Part shown: positions 1 to 13,200 of the stretch, piece after piece
How the letters are laid out: each line of letters opens with the position of its first letter
Numbering within the stretch: the first letter of the stretch is position 1
From: Owenia fusiformis
Lineage: Eukaryota > Annelida > Polychaeta > Sabellida > Oweniidae
Length of the DNA: 64,000 nt
NCBI GenBank assembly: GCA_903813345.2
Contig: CAIIXF020000011.1
Coordinates: 19,825,754-19,889,753 of the forward strand
Reading direction: 5' to 3'
Position numbers and translations under genes: made by a program
Notes under the pieces: model-generated
What the model was told of the DNA's origin: nothing
The model's database searches: none
The model's input: only the letters and a program-made list of their open reading frames with translations

Positions 1-748
1 GTGTACGAACGGACTGGACCTACTAAGAACCGTTTGGGATCTATTTACAAACTTCATCGAACGTACTCGAACGGGTAGGTCCTCTAGAACTTAGACAATG
101 CTTAAAATGTTCTCGTGGTCGTCACGTTCTACAACGAATGACAACGTACTAACGACGAGCTGGACGTACTACGAACGGAACCGTCGTACTTCAATCCTAC
201 TAGGGACGTTTTAAGAACGAGTTGAACTGTTTGTTGACGTGTTGAGAACGAGGTAGAACTAATTGCAAACGTGTTTAAACTGATTAAGAACGTATTTAAC
301 ACTGTTTATGAACGAGTTAGCAAAAATATAGCTATCACACCAAACAAGTTGCCACTGCGTTCTTCAAAACTGGTTTTAAACTGTGTGCGAACGGAATGAA
401 CGTAGCTGCAACTTTCTAAGGTCTATTTACGAACTTTATGAACGTTCTCAGACGGGAATGTGATTTTAGAATTTTGAATCGATTCAAAATTCGATGGCGA
501 CCATACCGTTCTGTAATCAGGTCATGTTGACCTTCTAGACTAAGGGACGCGTTCCACTACGTTGCACACCGATGTGGTCCGACCGGAACGAACTGCGAAC
601 GAGATGGACGTATTGAAGACTGTTTAAGAACGAAGAAGCTAATTAATTCAGACATATTTCCCGATCACAGCCAGATTGAGCCCGTTTTACGACGTTTTCG
701 TAGGACTCGTAAGAACGGGTAAGAACTAGTTTGGTGTGATAGGGGGGT
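1..748. repeat. Unclassified GAACG-rich dispersed repeat
   Basis: The stretch is unusually rich in GAAC/GAACG words and holds no credible coding frame of its own. A block containing 'gatctatttacaaacttcat' near 37-56 recurs in diverged form near 420-440 and again near 29230-29250, so it is a dispersed and partly tandem repeat. The part from about 341 to 748 is bounded by inverted ends: 'atcacaccaaac' reads inward from the left, and 'gtttggtgtgat' closes it on the right. That suggests a small non-autonomous DNA transposon. The family was not recognised. Confidence 0.5.
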
Positions 749-883
749 AACATTGGCTCTGTGGGCTCGGGCATTATCATGGTGAAAGTAAAAATTCCAA
801 AGGGGATCTGGTCGTTTTTTTCTCATAGCATCTTTAGATCTTTCTTCAGCACCTGGAACAATAAAAAAATTCACTTCAGCCAA
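665..883 (-). mobile_element. Mariner-type transposase fragment
   Basis: A 72-codon minus-strand frame contains 'FHHDNARAHRA', the signature around the second catalytic Asp of mariner transposases (typically HHDNARPH). No first or third catalytic motif is visible, so this is a dead fragment. Its downstream end overlaps the inverted-end repeat next to it. Confidence 0.6.
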
Positions 884-1160
884 TCTATTGCTTAGAAAAT
901 ACTTGTCAAAAACTTCTTTCAGACTGATATGAAATGGGTAACTTTTCTGTTGATATTGGATATTTTTGCATGATGCTTTTAATTTGACAATACTTACATT
1001 CTATGGAACTGATCTCTTTCATATTTATAGCACCTGTTATAATTCACCAGATACAATTTTCAAAGAATTTAACTTATCTTTTGCTGAGAAATACTTGTCA
1101 AAAATTGTCTCACTTTTTGGGACCCAAATATATACCTGCAACATGCCCTATTTCTTTCAG

Positions 1161-2608
1161 CAAAATGTGCAACATGTGGTTCGAGATGCAGATACCCATT
1201 CAGTATGTGCTGTTCTAATTGCTGTGTAAGGCGATCGGGAATTAGTCCAGGATGTTGTGGAATCCGGGGATATGATTCTAAGTTCAGTATGTGTTGCAGT
1301 GGAACGATTGTCCGACGCTCGGGTTTATCGCCAGGATGTTGTGGCAAGAAGGCTTATGATTCCAAGTGAGTATATATTGCGATGGTTGTCGCCGGCGAAC
1401 GCTTGCTTATGACCAGACGTTTCAAACACATACAAACATGGAGATACATGAAAATATTACAAACCAAAGTTTAAATAAGCATGAAGTGAATTAATGATTT
1501 CAGCTTTAACATGTGCTGCGGTGGTACGATTGTCCGACGCTCGGGTTTATCGCCAGGATGTTGTGGCAAGAAGGCTTATGATTCCAAGTGAGTATATATT
1601 GCGATGGTTGTCGCCGGCGAACGCTTGCCCAGACGTTTGAATCATATAATTATACAAACATGGAGATCAATGAACACATTAACAAACCAAAGTTTACAAA
1701 GAAGCATAAAGTGAATTAATGATTTCAGCTTTAACATGTGCTGCGGTGGTACGATTGTTCGACGCTCGGGTTTATCGCCAGGATGTTGTGGAAAGAAGGC
1801 TTATGATTCCAAGTGAGTATATATTGCGATGGTTGTCGCCGGCAAACGCTTGCTTATGACCAGACGTTTCAATCACATACAAACATGGAGATACATGAAA
1901 ATATTACAAACCAAAGTTTACAAATAAGCATGAAGTGAATTAATGATTTCAGCTTTAACATGTGCTGCGGTGGAACGATTGTCCGACGCTCGGGTTTATC
2001 GCCAGGATGTTGTGGCAAGAAGGCTTATGATTCCAAGTGAGTATATATTGCGATGGTTGTCGCCGGCGAACGCTTGCTTATGCCCAGACGTTTGAATCAT
2101 ATATACAAACATGGAGATCAATGAACATATTAACAAACCAAAGTTTACAAAGATGCATGAAGTGAATTAATGATTTCAGCTTTAACATGTGCTGCGGTGG
2201 TACGATTGTTCGACGCTCGGGTTTATCGCCAGGATGTTGTGGCAAGAAGGCTTATGATTCCAAGTGAGTAAATATTGCGATGGTTGTCGCCGGCGAACGC
2301 TTGCTTATGACCAGAAGTTTCAATCACATACAAACATGGAGATACATGAAAATATTACAAACCAAGGTTTACAAATAAGCATGAAGTGAATTAATGATTT
2401 CAGCTTTAACACGTGCTGCGGTGGTACGATTGTCCGACGCTCGGGTTTATCACCAGGATGTTGTGGCACGAAGGCTTACGATTCCAGGTTTAGTATGTGC
2501 TGTGCCGGTGTGATTAGACGTAGATCAGGTCTGTCACCTAGATGTTGCTGTTCTCGTGCATATGACGCACGTTTCCGAAAATGTTGCAATGGATGCAGAA
2601 TTTGTTAA
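1161..2608 (+). CDS. Galaxin-like dicysteine repeat protein, 3' part (gene 1)
   Basis: Six exons can be read: 1161-1365, 1504-1587, 1729-1812, 1953-2036, 2180-2263 and 2404-2608 (stop 2606-2608). The first acceptor is phase 1 and the rest are phase 2, and all frames join cleanly to give 247 residues. The protein is a run of 28-residue units with a CCG..AYDS....MCC.GTIVRRSG.SPG pattern, the dicysteine repeat of galaxins. These are secreted proteins known from coral skeletons, and relatives occur in molluscs and annelids. The four middle exons are each exactly 84 bp, one unit per exon, with near-identical introns, so the array grew by duplicating an exon plus intron. The last exon ends in CCNGCRIC. 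No signal-peptide exon is visible between 1 and 1160, where repeats occupy the upstream DNA. The 5' end either lies outside the window or has been lost. The function of this copy is unknown. Confidence 0.8.
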
Positions 2609-2649
2609 TCAGCTGGTATTAATTATGAATTGTTATACAGAAAATAACA

Positions 2650-2655
2650 AATAAA
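2650..2655 (+). terminator. Poly(A) signal AATAAA, galaxin gene 1
   Basis: A canonical AATAAA lies about 40 bp after the stop codon of the galaxin gene ending at 2608, a typical position for cleavage and polyadenylation. Confidence 0.6.
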
Positions 2656-2984
2656 ACAATGTACAAGCATTTAATTTTCCTTTCTTATCTAGTTTCGCCT
2701 TCTTGGAGATAACATTTTCCGTTTATTGGTTTATGTAGGATCAAAATACTATGGTCAGAACTAATGTGAAAGGTCACTCCACCTTGGGAATCGTACCAAC
2801 TTACTCGAGTCTCTAGTCTCTAAAATGGGACCGGCTCGGCTCCTTGGATATAAATGCATGATTTCGTCAGGATTTCGTCTAGAATTAAAACAAACGGCTT
2901 CAAGAAAAATGGCGATATTCGAAAACTGGACGAAATGTCGTTAATGTCTGACATTAGTAACTGGCTGTAAATTTTAAATTAGCG

Positions 2985-3165
2985 ATCCAGAAGATGATTT
3001 GATTTGATTTCAAATTTTATGATTACGACATGACCCGTTATACATACAGGGATTTTTCTTTGAAAGAAGGCCTCGATACAGTGGCCTTAGAAGAAGGTAA
3101 GTACCAACAACCTCCTAATTACAAGTCCAGTGCTCTACAACTTGAGCAACTAGAGGGAACCGACT
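2985..3165 (-). mobile_element. Putative tRNA-derived SINE
   Basis: The reverse complement of about 3100-3160 reads like a decayed tRNA-Thr(TGT) head, with 'gagcactggacttgtaa' as the D-arm end and anticodon region preceded by an A-box-like 'tagttgctca'. The B box is degenerate. The body continues to a 3' simple tail of repeated AAATC (plus strand 'gatttgatttgattt', near 2998-3012). A tRNA head, unrelated body and short-repeat tail is the usual SINE layout. It is not a functional tRNA, because the anticodon stem and T arm do not pair. Confidence 0.5.
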
Positions 3166-3797
3166 AGTGCACATCAATTTGTAGCATGGGTGGCATTGCA
3201 GCCGCATTTCAGTCAAATAAATAAGCTCTCCGCAGACCAAGAATTTGTGTTATGGGGATTACATGTTGTCATATTACAACCATTTATCGCGATCGGTTAT
3301 TAGCAGAATAACACAGGAAGCGTAATGAATTGTAGTGTTAGTACCTCAGTGTAAATACTCGCATCTAATTGGTCAATTAGCGGTCAACAATTTTGCCTGT
3401 ACCCCACCTGTGCATCATGGGATATGCTATTATTGACCGCTCTTTGCTTTACCGGTATACAGTAGGTGACTGTACTACACTTGTGACTTATGGGAACTGT
3501 ACTACACTTGTGAATCATGGGATATGTGACGTCATTACGTTTTCGGAATAAAACATAGAAGACGGGCGTTTTGTTTTATGTTGATGAATGTGATATTTTG
3601 ACTTAATTAGACACAACGAGAAATATAACATGAACATTAACCAAACTTGATGTGTATGCAGTGTTTACAGATACGATTGTTGGATTGAAGCGACGTGTAA
3701 CTATCTTCCCTCATGGGGTGGCCATATCTATTACTTTCTTCTGACTAACAAAACAATTGTAGACCTCTCAATTCCGGCAACCAACAAAATCATATAC

Positions 3798-3880
3798 CTC
3801 GACAGTAAACCTTGAAACTACTGTTGATTTCGACCTTCGGTCTCTGTCAACAGTAGTTCTTCGGTTTACAGTCTCGGTTC
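3798..3880. repeat. Short inverted repeat (hairpin)
   Basis: The left arm 'gacagtaaaccttgaaacta' with 'ctgttga' is matched in reverse by 'tcaacagtagttcttcggtt' with 'tacagtc'. This predicts a stem of about 30 bp with a loop of roughly 25 bases. A second small palindrome, 'tgacctcttaggaggtca', follows at about 3895-3912. Both probably come from transposon ends. Confidence 0.5.
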
Positions 3881-4039
3881 ACAATTTTGCTGGTTGACCT
3901 CTTAGGAGGTCAACTTTTGTATACTGGTACGTATGGGATCTCTTGCGCAATGCTTTTCTTAGTGGCCAGGTCTTGACTCAGATAAGATATCAATACCATT
4001 ATTATAAAAAGCTGTTGAACCTGTCAGGCATCCAGAAAC

Positions 4040-4362
4040 ATGCATGGAGAACCAACGTTAATAGCATGGTATTTTCCCAGTCGAGTTCGGCAACGCGAAC
4101 ATACGAGACTTTGCGAAGAAAATGAACGATTTCTGATACCAATCAATGCTAACTCAAAATGGATCCTAATTTCCCAAACGCAACGAACGCACAAATGCGT
4201 CAAAAAGTATTGATAAACTGCAATCATGCTTTGCCTTCCTACCATCCAAGCGATAACGGCGCGGCTGAACGGTCTGTGAAAATCATCAAAACGCTCTTTT
4301 CAAACATGTTCTTGACAACAAGAGAATACGTTAACTCAAAGATTTGCAAAACTTCCTGTTAA
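4040..4362 (+). mobile_element. Ty3/gypsy-like integrase fragment
   Basis: The frame at 4159-4362 contains 'PSYHPSDNGAAERSVKIIKT', the conserved end of the retroelement integrase core (usual form PYHPQSNGAAER.V...K). The catalytic Glu of the D,D35E triad is the E of AAER. Upstream coding is broken and no LTRs, RT or RNase H are visible, so this is a relic. A fold-back element has inserted just downstream. Confidence 0.6.
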
Positions 4363-4649
4363 AGATTCGCATTCATCATCACACTCGACAACAGGCGTTA
4401 GTCAATCGGGACTGTTCCAAAAACGTCAGTTGCGTACTCTTATCAATCTTTTGAAGCCAAATGTGTCTACCGTGTCGAGAACACGTGACAAAGTCAGGCA
4501 AATCAAAATACCGCTTTGCTGAAAAATGTATGATCAATCTAGGTGTCAATTTTTGGGGAGGGAGAGAGTTATTGTGAAAGTCTGTTGTCCTGTTACTTAT
4601 TTGGTAAAGTAAGGAAACAATACACGTTATGTCCATGCTAACAATCTCA

Positions 4650-5160
4650 CCGGTGATCCACTCGATTACGCTCGTTTCGGTAACAAAATGTCGGAACCTC
4701 GAAGGTACGATTTTTCTTTTTTCCTTATTTCACGTGTTGTGGGCAGAATTCTCATGGCATTTTTATCACAATCGTGTGTTTAAGAAAATGTACATGTTTG
4801 CGAACAAATAGTTCAGAAAACAACAGAAATGTCGATTCAATACTTCACTTAAGTTACGTTAATGGAAGGGGTTACAAATGCAAATCTTAACCGTTCTTCG
4901 AAGTTCCGTTTATGTAACTTAAGTGAGGTATTAAATCTACGATTCTGTGGTCTTCTGAACTATTTATACCCAAACATGTACACTTTCTTGGACATATGAT
5001 ACTGGCACACGTTTGTTATAAAAATGTCATGGGAATTCTGGCTACAATGCATGAAATAAGGAAAAAAGAAAAATCGTACCTTCAGAGGTTCCGACATTTT
5101 GTTACCGAAACGGTTCGTTTAGGTAACCAGCGTAATCGAGTGGATCACTAGTGAATCTAA
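4650..5160. mobile_element. Long fold-back element (MITE-like)
   Basis: Two arms of about 200 bp are inverted copies of each other. The left arm begins 'gtgatccactcgattacgct' near 4653. The right arm ends with its reverse complement 'agcgtaatcgagtggatcac' near 5156. The arms diverge only modestly around a centre near 4870. No coding capacity is present. It looks like a non-autonomous DNA element inserted beside the integrase relic. Confidence 0.6.
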
Positions 5161-5929
5161 TAGGGGCAAATATTTCACTTTCAGGGTCTCAAGGGAAAAT
5201 TTCAAGAAATGGATCCTTTGACCTGATTTAAACATACTGGATATATAAAAAGGGCTATCAAACTACAAAGGTTAGACAAACCATTGTCCAGACAATCTAC
5301 AAAGTCCAGGAAAACTATACAACTTTCAGACAAAATACAAAGTCCAGACAAACAACAAATCCAAGTGTAATACATTGTCCAGGCTTACCAGGGCCAAGTG
5401 AAAAATCACAAAGAAAATGTAGAGTCAGTACACCTTAAATCAAAATACACCTGTCACTCAATGTAAACAATTTCCAAGTGATATCTCAAAGTATACACAA
5501 GTGACAAGTCCTAAGAGCAATCCAAGCGATATTACTCAAACTCAGAAATGATACGTTTTTATTATTCGTTTAGGAGATTACATGTACTGAGTTAGCTGCA
5601 TCTATACATACATGTATAGGGTGGTTTAAAATATGTGTCCATTTTTGATAAAATACAATTGTGAAGTCTTCTGTTTTTATGAAAGATAGCATGCTCGCCA
5701 ACGGTGGACAAATCTTCCGATGACAACCCCGTGTGACATCACAAGTAAACGATATGAAGTTCATGTCGATAAGTATAGTTCAGTTCAGATAATTCTACAT
5801 TTCCCGGTATTAGTTTCGAGAGCGAAATCATATACATTTAATATAGTTAATAGTTTAATGTATTGATACCATCGTTGAAACAAAAACAACTTTGAAGGTT
5901 ATATTATAAGACACGAATTTGGCAAACCA
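5161..5929. other. Gene-free stretch with one possible transposon end
   Basis: No gene is recognised. 5220-5560 is low-complexity and rich in 'caaa/aagtcca' words. Near 5615, 'tatagggtggtttaaaatatgtgtcc' resembles the mariner-type inverted ends seen elsewhere in this window, but no partner end was found. Confidence 0.4.
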
Positions 5930-7296
5930 AAGTTTACTAAAATTAAACTTAGGATTTATTTTTATAGTCAGGAGACTATGAATATAGTGAATTGGTTTTC
6001 TGTATAAAAAGTCATTTTTCTCCTTCCCCATCCCGTCAGAGCGCCATCTGGCGTTTGGTAAGTGAATCGGGGCTCAATATTTATAAGGTAGGTCCTAATT
6101 TATCTGAAAACATGTCAAAGTCGAGTGGAAAATAGTGATTTTGACATTGGTGATTTTACCAGAATCTTCTGATAAATCTGACGATAGAGGGGCTATTTGT
6201 GTCTTCAAGAAATTCCTCTCAAAAATTCGGTGGACAACCCATGGTAAGTTTGTTATAGCAAGCTAGGTACGTCTCTCCCGAACACTGTGTTGTGTTGCAC
6301 TTGGCCTAAATACTAACCGTTAATAAGACAAAGGGTAAAATGTTATAATGGTCACCTATGGGAAACTCTATTGAAGTCTCCAACCTATTAGCAGGCGCAA
6401 TTTTGGGCCTTTTGTAGGTTTTATCCCTTTTGAGGTTCTTAAGTTCATTAAGAAGCCTTACAGCGCATATCATTTTAAAGGGCTGCATCTTAGCTGAACA
6501 AAGGTACCAAATATTGACATTTTGAAGTTACTTTGGTGTTTTAAGGGCGATTTCATTGTGCCAAGTACACTGAATTCCATTCTCCCGTGCCATGCAACTG
6601 TTCCTTGGGCAGATTTGAATGTACTTTTCTTTCTTTCTACCGTTATGACATCATAAGATACAATCAAACGTCTTGACATTAATATCACTTTAAAGATAGT
6701 TAAATGGCTTTCCAATGATATCCCGAATAACCATGTTCACCTCGGTTGGATGTACTCAATCTGTGATGCAATCTATAAGGTGTATCCCTACCCCAAAGAA
6801 ATTTCAAAGAACTCAAAATCAAACCTTCCGAATTTTGCTAAAAGGACCTGTGTCGATTTGGATTGATTCTTCCACCGTGCATTTTCTCAAGTATTGCATT
6901 GTTATATAGCACTGTGATCGGGATAATGCCTTCAATGCTAATGTAACCATGTTTAATGAAAACAAACTAATTCAGTTTACTATTGCTTCTCACCCTGTGC
7001 ATGAATTGTAGATCTAAATGAATAAATATTGATGAAGTGTTTAATCAACTACAACACTAAAGTGCATAAACGCTGTTTGCAAACAATATAATATCCATCG
7101 AACAATGAACAATTTATCAGTGGCTGCCAGTTGCTATGCGCAAATATCTTTATTATATTCGTGCTTTTTATTGTCCGAGTAAAATTTATTTGGTTATACT
7201 AGTATAACATGATTAGTTATTGTTACTATTAATATTTAATTGCATGTACAATGATATTTTGTATTACACTATTCGAAGTAGTGTGCAACATTCAAG

Positions 7297-10200
7297 ATGC
7301 TTGCTGCGTTGGTTTTAATCTTGGCTCTAGATCTTGGGCACATAATAAAAGGTAATCAATTATAAAACACTGATATTCTATGATCTATCGCATATGTTTC
7401 TGTTAGCAATTTGGTTTTCAAAATCACGAAATAAAAGAGTAAATGGCCATATAGTCGGCAATTTGGGCTATGGTAAAAGCTCATCTTGAACATTTTATTA
7501 ATCTTTAAAAAATTATTTTCGACATTCTTTTAACTACTTTACCTCAAATAGGCCAGCCTTTCTCTTTATTAAGGTTCATTATATATAATAAATAATATAA
7601 TAATATATATATTATATATAGGTTTAAGGTTTAAGCCAAAATTGAGGGCTGTAATTGGTCAAAATGTTGGACATATCGAACGTCTGTTTACAATAAAAAA
7701 AACTGTGTATTGTATCATCATTGACACTTGTTCAGAACACTTAAATATCATATGCATATGATTGTTATTTTTCATGACCCTGGGTTTATTGTACATGATT
7801 TCACCTATTCATAATTTGCTTAGGTCAAAGTTTACCACTTTGTAAAGATGGGAGAATAAAATCGTATGATAAAGCATGCAGCTCTGACTTTGATTGCCCA
7901 ATCGGTAGCCGATGTAGCAACAGCGAATGTTGTGAACTGAGGTGTTCGAAAGGTACAGTCCTAAGGGACCGTTTTACATCAGCGATAGAGACATGCACAA
8001 GAAATAGAAGAGGCAGACTCGTGTGCCCAAACGATGCAGTTTGTGAAAAGAAAACAGCAGGTGGAAGAGTCAATAAAATATGTTGCAAGAAAAGTAAGTT
8101 CCGACACCATGTTGCCAGTGGCATAAATATGGAAAAATGAATTCCTGGTCTTTTAAAATGTACGGTAGTGGTCGTGGAATAATTCCCAAACAGATACTCA
8201 TTGTTTTTTTATAAGATTTAATTTATTTATTCAACATATATCCAAAAATATATACATATAACATACAGGGAGGGCCAAAAAAACCAATACCCAAATTTAA
8301 ATCAGAATGAAAATAACTATGTTCAATATGATACATTGATATATATATCATTTTAAAGGTAATCCATTTTCGAACAATTTGGTATATAACACTATGTCAT
8401 GAAATCAATATTAAAGTTTTATTATGGTTAATTTGGGAGGCCGGGTCGGTATTTAAGGTATCCAGATTTTAGGGAGAAAATAGTAAGTCTGCGGAATAAT
8501 GTTTAATTTTTTATTTATAGAATATCATTTTAGGTGAATACATGCTTGTATATTTGCATATTGTGCGACTAAACGTATTGTTTATGAATTTTAGTGTTGT
8601 TTATTATCAATAAGTACTCAAAGGGGGTCTGTTAAGACATTAAACGTATATGTGACGAGGATTTTATTTTCCAACAAGACATTGCCTCGTACCATAGATT
8701 TCAGGAGACATTGGCATTTCTTTGCGAACAAGGTGTCAATTTGATTGATCTCGATGCTTGGCCATCCAACAGCCCCGATGCTAATGTGTTTGATTACCAT
8801 ACATTGAGCCATCTCGAGGAAATGGTACAATCAAAAGCATGCAATAAACATCATTGATTAGCTGAAACAGAATCCTAAAGTGCTGAAATGAATTGCAACA
8901 GAAATCTCTCAATAAGCCTATTGATACCACTACCACTTGAAGCTTATTGTTGATGCAGAGGGGAGGGGTTGGGGGTATATTGAGCAATTGTGAAAATTGT
9001 TTAAATAAATAAAGTGTAAAATGTTATTAAACAACACTGAAATTCAAACACAATAAATAGTCACACAATAATGCAAATATCAATATCCAAGCATGTATTC
9101 ACCTAACAAAAGAATGATATTCTATAAATAAAAAAAACACATAATTCCGCAGATTTACTATTTTCTCCCTTAAATCTAAATACCTTAAATAGCAACCCGG
9201 CCTGCAAAATAAGTATAATAAAACTTTACTATTGATTTCATGACATAGTGTTATGTACCAAATTGTTTGAAATTATATAAGCTTTAAAATGATATTTAAG
9301 TCGATGTACCATATGGAATGTAACTATTTTTATCCTGATTTGAAGTTGGGTATTGTTTTTTTGGCCCACCCTGTATATTACAAAATATATTAACAGCAAA
9401 CATTTACATATAATATAAAAAATATAATATAAAACATGATATTGTAGGAATTCACTCAAGCATCTTTGTAAATATCTTTACAAATTTCAATTTTTTCTGA
9501 TAATTAAAATGTTCATGTATGATTCTAAATACAAGTAGCTATTTGTGACTTAAAACATGATTTTTGTAAGATTCTGAATCTTAAGAATTTTTCAACCAGA
9601 GATTGTGAATACATTTTATAACTATTGTAAGGATAAGAATTCTATATTTCAAAATTGCTATTACTCGAAAAGAAATATCTTCCAGGTGATGTTACACGAT
9701 AAGCTTCCGGTGTAAAAACAACATGGCGGCTCCAGGCGAGTCTACTGGATCAGGCTACATAAGCATCAGCCAATATAAAACCTTGTACTAACCCAAACTG
9801 CCTAGTTTAATTTACAGGATAATTTCATGAGACCATGCTATGTGCTAATACGTGATGGGATAATCTAAACGTTAATTTTCCTATAAACACAAATAGAAGA
9901 TCTTGAAATTTCACCCATAAAATGTGAAATTGATTTGTCAAAATAAAAATCTCCCTTTTATGAATGTTTGGCGATCTTTACTAGTATACTATTCCTACAT
10001 CAACAGGCAGAGGTGTCTCCGCAGCAACCTGTGAACCCTTGAGTATTATTCCGGGATCGCGACATGCTTTACCCTTTAAAATACTCTTTTAAGACGACCC
10101 ACATGTGTTTTAAATTTTACAGTTAAAATAGAATTAAATACTCGGTGTTTTTTATAATTAACGCTACCACTTTTTAGCAATAGTCGGAAGAGCATGTAAA

Positions 10201-13200
10201 GTTGAAGGCGATGTCGTAAAAAGATGGAAGTGGTGGTGGTCAAAGGACAGATGTCGTAAATGCAGATGTAACAGGCAGTATAAATGCCCCATAAAACGTT
10301 TAAAAATTCCTAGGTGCATATCAACCACTTCTACAACTCCTACAACTGCAACAACCTTGAATTCCACACCCACCATGGCTTGGAATTTGACAACTACAAC
10401 ATCTTTGACAACGCAAACAACGACGACAATTCTACGTAAGATTTGAGATTTTTATATGCTCATTTCAATTCAATTCAATTCAATTTCAAAATAATTTATT
10501 TCAGTTTTCATTACAAAAATTACAACATTATACAGGCTATGACACCCCAGGGGGTGTATGACTGCCCATAATTAAATTTACAATAAACATGATAAACTGT
10601 GAACATTTAAAGTGGTACATAGGTCAATACAATAATATAATATAAATACAATATACAAATACAATAATATGAGACAATAAAGAAATGAAATAAATGTTTT
10701 GGTTACTCTGTACTCAGGAGGTCAATTTTCAAACGAGATATGAGTGAATTTAATGGTTTATTTCTAATATCTTCATTGAGGGAATTCCATATATATGAAC
10801 CATGGACCTTAATAGAATTTTCACCAATTCTGGTTCTATGTTTAGGAATATCTAAGTTATGACCAAATCGAGTTATACGTTGATGTATGTTTTCTCTAGT
10901 TTTGAAATAGATTTGAGAAGTTTGAAGAAAAAATTGATTTACATAAACTAGCAATAGTTCCTCTATATGTTAATTCTTCTTGAAATTTGGACTACTTTTG
11001 TTTCAAATGCAGTAACTCCGACAATAGACTAGATGCGAGTAGAAATAATCTTGATTTACGTCATTAAATATTCAAAATTCAGTCAAAGTGATGTCATATT
11101 CGAAATCTACATGTAAAAGTACATCTAAAAATATGGTTTCGAAAGTTATTTATCAACTTTGAAAATTTAATTTTTGTGAAAATGTGACTTCTTGTTCGGG
11201 TTGATTCCCCATAGACCCCATGTTACAAAATCACTAAAATTGAAATATCTTTTCTTGTGTTGGACAGATAACATTTTCTTTTACTGGACATATTTTAATT
11301 TGCATAACTATTAGATACATAAGGGTTATATGAAAATTGAACCAATAAAACAGATGTAATTTAAGTTAAAGGGAACTTTCTTCTATACCCGCCATGCTAT
11401 CTTGCCCGAACGAGCCACCTGGTGGTAAAACTGGTAACTACCTACTCGCATCTGCGTTATTGCTTGTTCTTAAAGCTTTTAAATGAGACTTACGCAAACC
11501 CCTGTATGAATGCCAAACGCAACGTTGAAACATACCCGTAATTGACCTAAGTTAATCGCAATGGCTAGTAAAGGCAACAAATTCTACAACGTCGCCAACA
11601 ATTCAGTGTTTTCTAAGTTTCTAGTCAAATTTATTTTTATGTTTTATCGTTTAAGTTTGCAACTGGGATTTATGGGGCTCATATACGGATGGGCCATATC
11701 TGCTGCAATCCCGGCACTATCATTTTATATTCCTTATCTGAGGCGTGTTTTACTCTATTACAATTACTATTCTGGTATTGACAGTTTCCAGTGTATTTCT
11801 TAAAGTCCTTTTTTGGTGTTATAGGTTGCAACTGGAATACATGGGGTCCATATACCGATGGATCATGTTCTAAACCTTGTGGATCCGGAGTTATGAGTAG
11901 AATTCGTTCTAGAGTAATGGTCTTCGGCAACACAGGTGATAGTGATGTGTGCTCTGGACCTTCCTTTGAAACATCAAGTGCAGCGTGTAATACACAACAA
12001 TGTAAGTGCATGTTTCACTAATCAGTATCAAGAGAAGGTAATGGTAGTTAACTTTTCTTTCAAATTGGCGGACGGTGAATGTTAATTTCAATTGTTTTAG
12101 ATGTTATTGAATTTAACCATTTCATGGACATTTGTTGTGTGACAATGAAACTCCGGAACATGATGTATTGAACGTTTCCAGTATACTTATTTAAGTCAAT
12201 TAATGTTTTGGTGTTAAAGGTTGCAGTTGGGATACATGGGATCCATATACTGATGGATCGTGTTCCAAACCTTGTGGATCCGGAGTTATGAGCAGAACTC
12301 GTTCTAGAGTAATGGTCTTCGGCAACACAGGTGATAGTGATGTGTGCTCCGGACCTTCCTTTGAAACATCAAGTGCAGCGTGTAATACACAACAATGTAA
12401 GTGCATGTTTCACTAATCAGTATCAAGAGAAGGTAATGGTAGTTAACTTTTCTTTCAAATTGGCGGGCGGTGAATGTTAATTTCAATTGTTTTAGATGTT
12501 ATTGAATTTAACCATTTCATGGACATTTGTTGTGTGACAATGAAACTCCGGAACATGATGTATTGAACGTTTCAAGTATACTTATTTAAGTCAATTAATG
12601 TTTTGGTGTTAAAGGTTGCAGTTGGGATACATGGGGTCCATATACTGATCGATCATGTTCTAAACCTTGTGGATCTGGAGTTATGAGTAGAACTCGTTCT
12701 AGAGTAATGGTCTTCGGTAACACAGGTGATAGTGCTGTGTGCTCCGGACCTTCCTTTGAAACATCAAGTGCAGAGTGTAATACAAAACAATGTAAGTACA
12801 TGTTTCACTGGTCAGTATCAAGAGGTAGGACGTGGAAGTTAACTTCTCTTTCAAATTGGCGGACGGTGAATGTTAATTTCAATCGTTTTAGATGTCATTG
12901 CATTTAACCTTTTTCATGGACATTTGGCGTTAACAATCTGACAACACCAAGCAGCAACACCAAGTACCCCCATGGTCAAAATGATTTTTTCAAGTTATAC
13001 CTTTGAAAATATTGTTGGACACACATAGGCTGAGATTGGGTCATAAAGTTCATCAAGGGTGTATTGACTTACATGGGTTAATGCACCATTGACTTAACAT
13101 GGTGATATCATCAAATTTCAATAGTGGTCATTGGTTTCCATTGATTATCACAAAAATACCAAATAAACCATGATCTAAACATAATTTCACAAATTGACAC

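Noticed and set aside
1500-2410. CRISPR-like array because of regular repeats
   Set aside because: The repeats are coding exons with splice sites in a eukaryotic gene, not short repeats with unique spacers.
3100-3160. Functional tRNA-Thr gene on the minus strand
   Set aside because: The anticodon and T stems do not pair and the B box is degenerate. The SINE reading explains it better.
9720-9790. 'aacatggcggctcc' as the first exon of a new gene
   Set aside because: The frame closes after about 22 codons and no partner exon was found. It may be a relic of a promoter or retrocopy.
11679-12801. Antisense frames over the TSP1 exons (68-110 aa)
   Set aside because: They repeat only because the TSP1 exons repeat. 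They have no domain of their own.
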